Shown here one piece after another: positions 37,649 through 45,876 of a DNA stretch of 64,000 nucleotides (position 1 is the first letter of the stretch; each line of letters opens with the position of its first letter). Below the pieces are notes generated by a model. It did no database searches and had not been told where the DNA came from. It saw only the letters and a program-made list of their open reading frames with translations. The translations under genes and the position numbers were made by a program. Source of the DNA: Bryocella elongata (GTDB lineage: Bacteria > Acidobacteriota > Terriglobia > Terriglobales > Acidobacteriaceae); assembly GCF_900108185.1 (NCBI RefSeq), contig NZ_FNVA01000002.1, forward strand, positions 62,001 through 126,000, read 5' to 3'.

Positions 37649-39274
37649 ATGAACGACAGAGCAGAAAGAACTAGATCGTCCTCCGCAGCAGCAACCTGGC
37701 TCAATCCGGAGCGCTGGCTGGCCTCCATCGTCGAGAGCTCGGACGATGCCATCATCGGGGAAAGCCTCGACGGAGTCATCACCAGTTGGAACGCAGGCGC
37801 TACCCGTATCTTCGGCTACAGTGCCGAGGAAGCTGTCGGCCAGACCGTTACCATCCTTTCCTGGCCTGGAGAAGAGGCGCGGGTCGCAGCATACCTCGCA
37901 AAGCTCCGCCAGGGAGAGCGCGTCGACCATTTCGAGGTGGTGCGGAGACACAAGAGCGGTCATAAGCTGTTGGTTTCGCTCAGTCTTTCGCCCATCATGG
38001 ACGACGATGGAGAGATTGTGGGCATCGCGAAGATTGCTCGCGATCTGACTGCCCAGCGCGCCGCAGCCGATCTACTGGCCGAGCGCGACTCCCAGCTGGC
38101 CCTGTTGACCGAGAAAGAGGCCACGGCACGTGGGGAAGCGATCTTCGAGCGCAGGTTCCACGAGCTGCTGGAGCACGCTCCCGACGCGATCGTGCAGGTC
38201 GATTCTCAAGGGAAGATCGTCGTTGCAAACTTCACGGCGGCAACGATGTTCGGCTACGCTCCCGGCGAACTCCTGTCGCTTCGCGTCGAGGAGCTGATCC
38301 CGCACTCGGCGCGTGCAGGGCATGACCAGCATAGAGCGCAGTTCATGGCGGCCAACCGCACCCGGCCCATGGGACAGGGGCTGGATCTGCACGCGCTCCG
38401 CAAGGATGGTTCGACGTTCCCGGTCGAGATCAGCCTGTCCCCGGTGAGGGCTGGGGAAGAGTCGTTTGTGACGGCGGTGATCCGCGACGTGACGCAGCGT
38501 CGCGAGGCCGAGGTCCGGATGCGCGACCTGCAGGAGACCTACATGGCGGAACTCCGCGAGCGCCAGGCCGAAGCGGAGCGGCTGAACCGTCTCAAGAGCG
38601 AGTTCATGGCCTCCATCAGCCACGAGCTGCGCACGCCCCTGCACACTGTCATCGGCTTCGCGGAGCTGCTGGCCGAAGAGACAGAAGCCCAGCTCAACGA
38701 TCGCCAGCGGCGCTTCCTGGACCATATCCGGAAGGACTCCGAACACCTTCTCGGCCTCATCAATGATGTGCTGGACCTGAGCCGGATCGAGGCGGGTGGT
38801 CTCACCCTGCATACCGAACTGGTCGGCCTTCACGCGGTGGCGGATGAAGCGGTCGAGTCGATCCGGCCTTATGCGGAGTCGCGCAACGTCGCGGTCCACC
38901 TCGCCCCATCGATGAACTTCGATGTAGTGGCGGACAGGTTGCGGCTGCGGCAGGTCCTGACGAATCTGCTCTCCAACGGGGCCAAGTTCACGCCTGCTGG
39001 AGGCTCTGTATCGGTTCGGGCGCGTCGCGACGGTCATCTCGTGGAGATCACGGTAGAGGACACGGGCGTCGGCATTCCCACGGACGAATGCCAGCGCGTC
39101 TTCGAGAAGTTCTATCAGGTGGGTTATACCCCGGTGGGGGTGCGCGAAGGTACCGGGCTCGGCCTGGCCATCTGCCGCCAGCTGGTGGAGATGCAGGGCG
39201 GAAGCATCTGGGTCGAGAGCGAGCTGGGTCAGGGAAGCCGCTTCTGCTTCACACTCCCGGCGGTCGTGGTGTGA
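37649..39274 (+). CDS. Soluble PAS-PAS sensor histidine kinase
   Basis: A 541-residue cytoplasmic kinase with no membrane segment. Two PAS domains (about residues 20-140, WLASIVESSDDAIIGESLDG; and about 165-290, LLEHAPDAIVQVDSQGKIVV) precede a HisKA domain with the phospho-acceptor histidine in EFMASISHELRTPLHTVIG and a HATPase domain (QVLTNLLSNGAKFTP; VEDTGVGIP; GTGLGLAICRQL). No haem or flavin ligand can be read with certainty. A start at 37634 would add five residues. It is followed by a receiver-only gene and, on the opposite strand, a sigma-54 response regulator, which are its likely partners. Confidence 0.92.
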   Translation: MNDRAERTRSSSAAATWLNPERWLASIVESSDDAIIGESLDGVITSWNAGATRIFGYSAEEAVGQTVTILSWPGEEARVAAYLAKLRQGERVDHFEVVRRHKSGHKLLVSLSLSPIMDDDGEIVGIAKIARDLTAQRAAADLLAERDSQLALLTEKEATARGEAIFERRFHELLEHAPDAIVQVDSQGKIVVANFTAATMFGYAPGELLSLRVEELIPHSARAGHDQHRAQFMAANRTRPMGQGLDLHALRKDGSTFPVEISLSPVRAGEESFVTAVIRDVTQRREAEVRMRDLQETYMAELRERQAEAERLNRLKSEFMASISHELRTPLHTVIGFAELLAEETEAQLNDRQRRFLDHIRKDSEHLLGLINDVLDLSRIEAGGLTLHTELVGLHAVADEAVESIRPYAESRNVAVHLAPSMNFDVVADRLRLRQVLTNLLSNGAKFTPAGGSVSVRARRDGHLVEITVEDTGVGIPTDECQRVFEKFYQVGYTPVGVREGTGLGLAICRQLVEMQGGSIWVESELGQGSRFCFTLPAVVV

Positions 39275-39318
39275 CGCCGGTCACCTTCGGGGCCATCGCG
39301 GTCTTCTAGCCTCGAGGG

Positions 39319-39735
39319 GTGACCACCGATACCAAGGCGCGTCCGGGCCAGGGCCCACTCGCGAGTAAGAGAGCCCTGGTGGCCGACGGAAGTACAAGCA
39401 CCCGCGAGCTGCTATGCACCATCCTGGAAGACAACGGGATGCAGGTGCAGGCTGTCTGCTGCTGGAGTTGTGTCCCGGCCGCGGCGCTGAAGTTCTCGCC
39501 CGATGTGATTCTGCTGGATGTCTCGTGGTTCAACGCAGAGAGCCCGGCAATGCTCGCGGACCTGCGTTCGATCCCACAATGTGGCGCTGTGCCCTTGATC
39601 GCCCTCGCGCCCACTGCGCTCTACCCGGAGCCTCATTCGATGGCTGAGGCGGGATTCGCTGCGGTGCTCCCCAAGCCGATCACCCCGCAGAGTCTGCGTC
39701 GGATCGTGTTGCGTCAGCTTGCGGGCGCTGCGTAG
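39319..39735 (+). CDS. Receiver-domain-only protein, degenerate and cysteine-rich
   Basis: A 138-residue single-domain response regulator relative, starting at a GTG 44 bases after the kinase gene. The phospho-acceptor aspartate is present in VILLDVSWF and the conserved lysine in LPKPITP. The acidic pair at the end of strand 1, usually DD, is reduced to ADGS, so magnesium binding and phosphorylation may be impaired. Residues 32-51 contain four cysteines (C-T-I-L at the start, later VCCWSC), unusual for this fold. It may act as a phosphate sink or as a redox-sensitive connector; this is inference. Confidence 0.75.
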   Translation: MTTDTKARPGQGPLASKRALVADGSTSTRELLCTILEDNGMQVQAVCCWSCVPAAALKFSPDVILLDVSWFNAESPAMLADLRSIPQCGAVPLIALAPTALYPEPHSMAEAGFAAVLPKPITPQSLRRIVLRQLAGAA

Positions 39736-39770
39736 CGGAAGATCGCAGCCACGCGGTCGTCTTTGCAGGG

Positions 39771-41120
<1,350 letters not shown>

Positions 41121-41275
41121 GACCTTCTGTCTGGTCACCGATTGGTGAGAGCTTCCGCATGGAATACGGGGTCAAGAGCATCGTACCTCGCCGTTCCCGC
41201 AACGCACCACCCCCTTCGTAAGATCACCGTGGCTATGAGGTCCACTACGGATTGCCGCCGCCTGCGCGCAAGATA

Positions 41276-41310
41276 GCGCGATATGACGCACGCGTTGCGC
41301 CATATCACGC
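41276..41310. promoter_or_regulatory. Long palindrome, probable enhancer site for the sigma-54 activator
   Basis: Arms of 15 bases (GCGCGATATGACGCA and TGCGCCATATCACGC) around a CGCGT centre match at 13 of 15 positions. It lies about 90-125 bases upstream of the predicted start of the sigma-54 promoter at 41374-41389, the usual place for an NtrC-type enhancer. A second inverted repeat, TGTGAT-N11-ATCACA, follows at 41318-41340 and could be a second site. Confidence 0.6.
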
Positions 41311-41373
41311 AGTTTCATGTGATCGCGCACCGCCATCACACCGAAAAGTGACCGAAAACGCGAACTTCGAGTT

Positions 41374-41389
41374 TGGCACGGCAGTTGCT
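41374..41389 (+). promoter_or_regulatory. Sigma-54 (-24/-12) promoter of the Crp/Fnr-type gene
   Basis: TGGCACGGCAGTTGCT matches the sigma-54 consensus TGGCAC-N5-TTGCW at every defined position, with GG and GC elements 12 bases apart. The expected transcription start is near 41400, giving a 36-base leader to the ATG at 41437. It is next to a gene for a sigma-54 activator. Confidence 0.85.
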
Positions 41390-41436
41390 CTATCCCAGGT
41401 GTAACGAATTCAAGCACTCCACCGGGAGAAGCCACA

Positions 41437-42126
41437 ATGATGAGCAAGTGCACCAACTGCCCCAATGCAAACGGATACGCCTTCTGCGGAATGAGCGGAG
41501 AGGCACGCGCCTTCATGGAGTCCAACTCGGTGTACATGGAGTACCCACGCGGCAGCGTCTTGTTCCGCGAGGGCGATCGCCCCAACGCCATCTACGTGAT
41601 GTGCTCCGGTAAGGTGAAGGTCTCGGTGAGCTCGCAGGAGGGACGCACTATGATCCTTCGCATTGCGAAGGCAGGCGACGTGCTGGGCCTTAGCGGAGCG
41701 CTTGACGGCGCCGAGCAGGAGACCACGGTTGAAGCTCTCGAGCCGGTCCGTGCCCGCGTGCTGCACCTGAACCACCTCACCACCATGATGCAGCAGTATG
41801 CCGAGGTCAGCCTGGGTGCTGCGAAGTCGATGGCGCGCGACTACCGCGCCGCCTTTGAAGAAGCTCGCCTCGTGGCTCTGCCCAGCTCGCCTGCCGGCCG
41901 TATCGCACGCCTCATCCTTGACTGGGCGGAAGAAGCCCGCCGCAACTCCAGCCCCTTCGTCACGATGTCGCTGACCCACGAAGAAGTTGCTTCCATGGCG
42001 GCTACGACGCGTGAGACGGTGACACGCACTTTGAGCCGCCTGCGCAAGGAGAAGGTCATCTCCACCCGCGGCGTTGCTCTCACGGTGCTTCAACCCAACG
42101 CACTGCAACGGATGTCGGCCTGCTAA
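41437..42126 (+). CDS. Crp/Fnr-family regulator with N-terminal cysteine cluster
   Basis: A 229-residue regulator. Cys5, Cys8 and Cys17 (CTNCPNANGYAFC) plus Cys56 (YVMCSGK) could hold an iron-sulfur cluster, although the spacing differs from that of E. coli Fnr. Residues about 30-125 form the cyclic-nucleotide-binding-like barrel (PRGSVLFREGD; GDVLGLSGAL), followed by the dimer helix and a winged helix with recognition helix TTRETVTRTLSRL. The RETVxR pattern is that of Crp, which reads GTGA half-sites. Six GTGA-N6-TCAC sites lie in the following 14 kb. The start has GGGAGAAG upstream, and expression probably depends on sigma-54. Confidence 0.93.
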   Translation: MMSKCTNCPNANGYAFCGMSGEARAFMESNSVYMEYPRGSVLFREGDRPNAIYVMCSGKVKVSVSSQEGRTMILRIAKAGDVLGLSGALDGAEQETTVEALEPVRARVLHLNHLTTMMQQYAEVSLGAAKSMARDYRAAFEEARLVALPSSPAGRIARLILDWAEEARRNSSPFVTMSLTHEEVASMAATTRETVTRTLSRLRKEKVISTRGVALTVLQPNALQRMSAC

Positions 42127-42216
42127 ACGCTGGACCGCCAAGAGCGCTGCGGCTGGTTCCGAGCTGCGGCGAGTGTAAGAGAATTTCAGGACTGTAAAAC
42201 CTGCGGTTTTCGTAGT

Positions 42217-42250
42217 TGGAGGGAGCGATCGATGCTCCCTCCATTTTTTT
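42217..42250 (+). terminator. Rho-independent terminator of the Crp/Fnr-type gene
   Basis: A 10-base-pair stem (TGGAGGGAGC / GCTCCCTCCA) with a GATCGAT loop is followed by T7, 91 bases after the stop codon. Confidence 0.9.
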
Positions 42251-42279
42251 GCGTGTTGAGCCAGGCCCGACACGCGGAA

Positions 42280-42315
42280 GAAAAAGGGCGGTCCGCCTCG
42301 TCCAGTCGGACCGCC
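42280..42315 (-). terminator. Rho-independent terminator of the first universal stress protein gene
   Basis: Read on the minus strand, a 9-base-pair stem (GGCGGTCCG / CGGACCGCC) with an 11-base loop is followed by C then T5. It lies 35 bases beyond the stop of the minus-strand gene at 42351-43250 and may also end longer transcripts of the hydrogenase genes upstream. Confidence 0.8.
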
Positions 42316-42350
42316 TAGTGAAAGTGCGACCTGCGGTTTAGCTTCGTGAA

Positions 42351-43250
42351 CTAGCTCCGCAGAAGCATGACCGGACACTCGGCCTCGGCCATCACCCGGA
42401 AGGAGCGGCTCTCGTTCAGCAGAGAAGCCGAGGTCTGTTCATCGGTGGCGAAGACGATCCAGTCGGCCGCAGCCTGGCGCGCGATGCGCACCACCTGGTC
42501 GGCTACCCTCCCTTCGACGACCTGCAGGTGTACATGCTCTGGCAGGAGGCCTGAGGCTGTCGCGAGCTGTCCCAGCGCGTGGTGTGCCCATTGCAGGATC
42601 CGGCCAGGATTCACCTTGTTCTCGGGGCTGTCGTCGAGCACATGCAGTAGCGTCAGGTGTGCTTCAGCAGCCTTGGCAAGCTCCGATACCTGGCTCACGG
42701 CCACTTCGTAGCCGCCTTCGAAGGAGACGGGATGCAGTATGTGGCGGGGCGTCGCGCTCCGTTCGTCGGTGCGCGCCTTGGGGCCCACGATGAAGAGGGA
42801 AGAGTGGCCTTCCGCGATCAGCTGGTGCGCAACTGACCCCAGGGCAAGCTGACGCAACTTGCCTCGGCCGTGCGTGCCCATGATGATGCGTGCGGAGTTA
42901 TGAGCTGCGCGAGCTTCCGTACCGACGACCTCAGACGGCGTGCCGATACGGACTGCGACCTCGCAGCGTATCCCGGCTGCCTGGATGCGAGCCACGGGCT
43001 CGCCCAGGGAAAGTCGAACTTCCTCGATGAGCTGTGCGGGGCCGGCGACGGGAACCTCCGCGCCTCCCATCGATGCTGCATACAGAGGGGAGATGCCATG
43101 CACGAGAACGATGTTGGCTCCTGCCGTCTGGGCCTGCGCAATGGCGTGTGGCAGAAGGCTGCCGAGGTCGGTCAAGTCCGTTGCAACCAGGATCTTCTCT
43201 GGATGTGCTATCGAGAACCGGCGAGTAGGTTGAAGAGTCGATGCTGCCAT
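42351..43250 (-). CDS. Tandem-domain universal stress protein
   Basis: A 299-residue cytoplasmic protein with two USP domains. The first (about residues 16-150) opens with KILVATDLTDLGSLLPHAI and ends with the ATP-binding type motif IIMGTHGRGKLRQLALGSVAHQLI. The second (about 165-299) is less conserved and ends CPVMLLRS. The ATG at 43250 is preferred because GAGGTG lies six bases upstream; the 31 codons before it are not USP-like. A GTGA-N6-TCAC site lies about 80 bases upstream. The cytochrome b gene of the hydrogenase is next upstream on the same strand. In other bacteria such proteins are induced with low oxygen or starvation. Confidence 0.9.
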   Translation of the reverse strand: MAASTLQPTRRFSIAHPEKILVATDLTDLGSLLPHAIAQAQTAGANIVLVHGISPLYAASMGGAEVPVAGPAQLIEEVRLSLGEPVARIQAAGIRCEVAVRIGTPSEVVGTEARAAHNSARIIMGTHGRGKLRQLALGSVAHQLIAEGHSSLFIVGPKARTDERSATPRHILHPVSFEGGYEVAVSQVSELAKAAEAHLTLLHVLDDSPENKVNPGRILQWAHHALGQLATASGLLPEHVHLQVVEGRVADQVVRIARQAAADWIVFATDEQTSASLLNESRSFRVMAEAECPVMLLRS

Positions 43251-43329
43251 GGTGTCACCTCTTGATCCTCCTTGCTTCGGTTGTACTGCGTCGCCTGTCC
43301 GCGCACGGTGCGAGGAGGTACGCGGGCCG

Positions 43330-43343
43330 GTGATGAAGGTCAC
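43330..43343. promoter_or_regulatory. Crp/Fnr-type site upstream of the first universal stress protein gene
   Basis: GTGATGAAGGTCAC, a GTGA-N6-TCAC palindrome, lies 80 bases upstream of the universal stress protein start and just after the end of the cytochrome b gene. Unlike four other promoters in the cluster, I see no -10-like hexamer 23 bases away, so it may act from a different position. Confidence 0.6.
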
Positions 43344-43370
43344 TCGGACGTTGGGGAGTCCAGAGCTCGT

Positions 43371-44099
43371 TTATTGGGAAGCGCGCGTCTCCTCATCCAG
43401 CTCGGCCTTGGGGATGAACTTGTAGCCCGAAAAGATGGAGTCCATCAGCCCGCTCTCTTCTTCGATGGAGACAAGGGCCGCGGTGTAAATGTGCTGGAGG
43501 AAGAAGATCCAGAAGACGAACATGATGCAGAAGTGAATCTCGCGCACATACTGGATGCTGATCAGCGGTTGCACCCAGCCAAAGGCTGCACGGATCCACG
43601 GCGTGCTCAGCGTCTGCGAGTACAGATCGAAGCCGGTGAAGATCTCCACCAGCGCCAGCATGTAGATGCCGAAGTACGAAAGGCCTGCCAGCGGATTATG
43701 GCCAATGTAGGACACCGGCCTCCAACGCAGGAAAGAGTAGTACGTCGCCACCTTGAAGATGCCGCGGAAGCGCTCCTTTGTGGTGGGCACGTACTGGTCG
43801 ATCGCCACGTACCTGTTGCCGAAGAAGAACCAGAAGATCCGCATCGCAATGCAGATGGCGAAGGCATAGGCCGACAGGATGTGGATGAAGCGCATGTCGC
43901 CCATCACCCAGTCGCCGTATCGATCTGCGTCGATGTATGGCGCGTGCATGTAGTAGCCCGTGATGGAAAGCGTGCAGATGCTCGCCACCATCATCCAGTG
44001 CGCGACGCGCACTGGAAGCTCCCAGATGTAGACGCGCACCTGGTCATAGGCATTTTCCTTCCCCAGGGGGACAGCGTGACTGGTATGTGCTGCGCTCAT
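43371..44099 (-). CDS. [NiFe]-hydrogenase b-type cytochrome subunit
   Basis: A 242-residue inner-membrane dihaem cytochrome b (HupC/HyaC family) that passes electrons from the periplasmic hydrogenase to quinone. It opens with YIWELPVRVAHWMMVASI (haem histidine in helix 1), has a second histidine set in FIHILSAYAFAICIAMRIFW, and further histidines in EIHFCIMFVFWIFFLQHIY. Four or five membrane helices are predicted. It lies 71 bases downstream of the hydrogenase small subunit gene on the same strand and is probably co-transcribed with it. Confidence 0.93.
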   Translation of the reverse strand: MSAAHTSHAVPLGKENAYDQVRVYIWELPVRVAHWMMVASICTLSITGYYMHAPYIDADRYGDWVMGDMRFIHILSAYAFAICIAMRIFWFFFGNRYVAIDQYVPTTKERFRGIFKVATYYSFLRWRPVSYIGHNPLAGLSYFGIYMLALVEIFTGFDLYSQTLSTPWIRAAFGWVQPLISIQYVREIHFCIMFVFWIFFLQHIYTAALVSIEEESGLMDSIFSGYKFIPKAELDEETRASQ

Positions 44100-44170
44100 C
44101 GTGCGCCTCCGATACTCGTGAGTCCCGACGCGTATTCCGACGCGTGTTTCAAATGGTTGTTCATCCCGGC

Positions 44171-45289
44171 TTACTGGAGGCTATCGAGGTTCTCAGGCGG
44201 TGTGGGCTTGTCCGGCGGACGTACCTTGTCGCGAACCATGTTGGCGCCGACCTGCACCACCGTGGCCGCGGCCACGAGACCCACGGCAGTCCAACCGATC
44301 TCCTCCGCCTTCACATCGACGCCGAAGCCAGGAACCTTGGGCAAGCGGTTATAGAAGGGCGAGCGCGTGTCCCAGAACTTCGGTGCAGCGCAGCCAATGC
44401 AACCGTGGCCAGCCTTGATAGGCCAGCTCGTCGCATCGTTGTAGCGCACCACCGGGCAGTTGAAGGTGGACTCAGGACCCTTACATCCCATCTTGTACAG
44501 GCACCAACCCTTGCGCGCGCCTTCATCGCCCCACTCCTCGACATAGCGACCCGCGTCATAGTGAGCGCGGCGCTCGCATTGCTCGTGGATAAGGTTGCCG
44601 TAGGCAAACAGCGGACGGTTGAACTGGTCCAGCGCGGGCAACTCGCCAAACGTTAGATAGTGCACCAGCGCCGCAGCCGTATTCTGCGGGTTATGCGGGC
44701 AGCCGCCGAGGTTCACAAGGTGCTTGATCCCTGGGACCGCCTGTTCCACGCCGACAGCGCCCGTGGGATTGATGCCGGCGCCAACGATGCCGCCGTCCCA
44801 GGCACAGGCTCCTACCGCGAATACCGCTGCCGCCTTGGGCAGCACCTCCCGAGCGATGTCCAGGGCAGTACGTCCGCCGATGGTGCAGTACACGCCACCA
44901 TCGCCCATAGGAATGGAGCCTTCGACGACGGCGATGAACTTGCCATCGTAATCTTTCATCACGCGATCGAGGGCATCCTGGGCGTGTGTGCCGCTGCCCG
45001 CCATGATTGTCTCGTGATATTCGAGCGACAGCACCTCGAGCACAATCTCCGCGATGCCTGGGTCGCTCACGCGCAGCATCGCTTCCGTGTTGCCCGTGCA
45101 GTCCTGGAACTCGAGCCACACCATCACGGGGCGCTTCGTCTTCTCCAGCGATTGCGCGATCACTCGGGAGTAGCGGGAGGGTAAGGCCATCGTTGCGGCC
45201 ATGACGCTGCAGAACTTGAGGAACTTGCGCCGTGAGACGCCGCGGGCTTCCAGCGCTGTCCGTAGATCGAATTCGGGTGCCGTGCTCAT
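44171..45289 (-). CDS. [NiFe]-hydrogenase small subunit, Tat-exported and membrane-anchored
   Basis: A 372-residue iron-sulfur subunit. The twin-arginine signal is SRRKFLKFCSVM (about residues 18-30). A C-terminal membrane helix (WTAVGLVAAATVVQVGANMV) anchors it on the outer face of the inner membrane. Ligands of the distal and medial clusters are seen in HEQCERR, WCLYKMGCKGP and HGCIGC. The proximal-cluster motif reads FQDCTGNTEAML: the second cysteine of CxxC is asparagine. This also differs from the CDGD motif I know from group 1h enzymes. The ATG at 45289 is chosen for the Tat signal. The large-subunit gene is on the opposite strand, an unusual arrangement. Confidence 0.93.
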   Translation of the reverse strand: MSTAPEFDLRTALEARGVSRRKFLKFCSVMAATMALPSRYSRVIAQSLEKTKRPVMVWLEFQDCTGNTEAMLRVSDPGIAEIVLEVLSLEYHETIMAGSGTHAQDALDRVMKDYDGKFIAVVEGSIPMGDGGVYCTIGGRTALDIAREVLPKAAAVFAVGACAWDGGIVGAGINPTGAVGVEQAVPGIKHLVNLGGCPHNPQNTAAALVHYLTFGELPALDQFNRPLFAYGNLIHEQCERRAHYDAGRYVEEWGDEGARKGWCLYKMGCKGPESTFNCPVVRYNDATSWPIKAGHGCIGCAAPKFWDTRSPFYNRLPKVPGFGVDVKAEEIGWTAVGLVAAATVVQVGANMVRDKVRPPDKPTPPENLDSLQ

Positions 45290-45378
45290 ACTCTCGCCAT
45301 CCTGGGCTGAGATGCAGTGCGCCATGGGCGCTCCGCCGCTATGTCGAAGGACTACTCCCCTTCTCGAAGCTGCGAGCA

Positions 45379-45450
45379 AGTATTGGCTCCTGCACATACA
45401 AGCGGATGTGACATGCGTCACGTCCCCAGGTGTAAACCAGCCGCTAGGGT
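45379..45450. promoter_or_regulatory. Bidirectional Crp/Fnr-type promoter between the hydrogenase arms
   Basis: The palindrome TGTGACATGCGTCACG (45407-45422) lies between the divergent small-subunit gene and the 65-residue gene. On the plus strand TAGGGT (45445-45450) starts 23 bases after TCAC; on the minus strand AATACT (45384-45379) also starts 23 bases after. This is the geometry of class II Crp/Fnr activation in both directions, centred near -41.5. Confidence 0.7.
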
Positions 45451-45470
45451 TGTTGTCGGAGGGATCCACC

Positions 45471-45668
45471 ATGAGCGCCGGGTGTTCAGGAAAATGTCCA
45501 GGCTGTAAGAAGCGTCAGGAAGAGGAGAGCAGAACTTCCTCACTGATCCAGTTAGTGGCCGACAAACTCAAAGGCGGCAGCGAGAGCTCGGAGGCTGCTG
45601 TGGAGAGCAGCGCGCGCGGCTTGATGGTCGCAGAGATCCTCGCGCACGCCACCAGCTTCGTGGTCTAA
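45471..45668 (+). CDS. Small cysteine-containing protein of unknown function
   Basis: A 65-residue protein encoded between the two hydrogenase subunit genes, co-directional with the large subunit. The ATG at 45471 has GGAGGG about seven bases upstream and follows the Crp/Fnr-type promoter closely, so it is very likely expressed. The N terminus has Cys5, Cys9 and Cys12 (CSGKCPGC), which could bind a metal or a partial cluster. The rest is helical and polar, ending in a hydrophobic segment (ARGLMVAEILAHATSFVV). I do not recognise the family. Position suggests a maturation, electron-transfer or subunit role in the hydrogenase (inference). Confidence 0.7.
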   Translation: MSAGCSGKCPGCKKRQEEESRTSSLIQLVADKLKGGSESSEAAVESSARGLMVAEILAHATSFVV

Positions 45669-45708
45669 GTCGCGTTTCGCCCGAATTGCCGTCCCGCGTA
45701 CAGTGCGG

Positions 45709-45752
45709 TGTGACTCTCATCACCGTCGGTGGTATGTGGCAGAACGTAGCTT
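45709..45752 (+). promoter_or_regulatory. Crp/Fnr-type promoter of the hydrogenase large-subunit gene
   Basis: TGTGACTCTCATCACC contains GTGA-N6-TCAC at 45710-45723. TAGCTT at 45747-45752 starts 23 bases later, the same spacing as in the promoter before the 65-residue gene. Transcription would start near 45759, leaving a leader of about 118 bases. Confidence 0.65.
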
Positions 45753-45876
45753 TTGGGCCGGGACATACGGTGCGATTTTCGACCTCGCCTCAGAGGCCGC
45801 GACACACCGCACGAGCCAGGCAGCGTGATGGAGGCTGAGTACAGCCAGCCTGCCGGCCGAGAAGGAGAAAGCAGCC

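Noticed and set aside
41318..41340. TGTGAT-N11-ATCACA as a seventh Crp/Fnr-type site before the regulator's own gene
   Set aside because: The spacing between the GTGA and TCAC cores is 13, not 6 bases, so it does not match the other sites. It is mentioned only as a possible second enhancer site.
43272..44354. A 360-codon plus-strand frame opposite the hydrogenase cytochrome b gene
   Set aside because: Antisense shadow of a strongly conserved membrane protein; its translation is His/Arg/Asp-rich with no motif.
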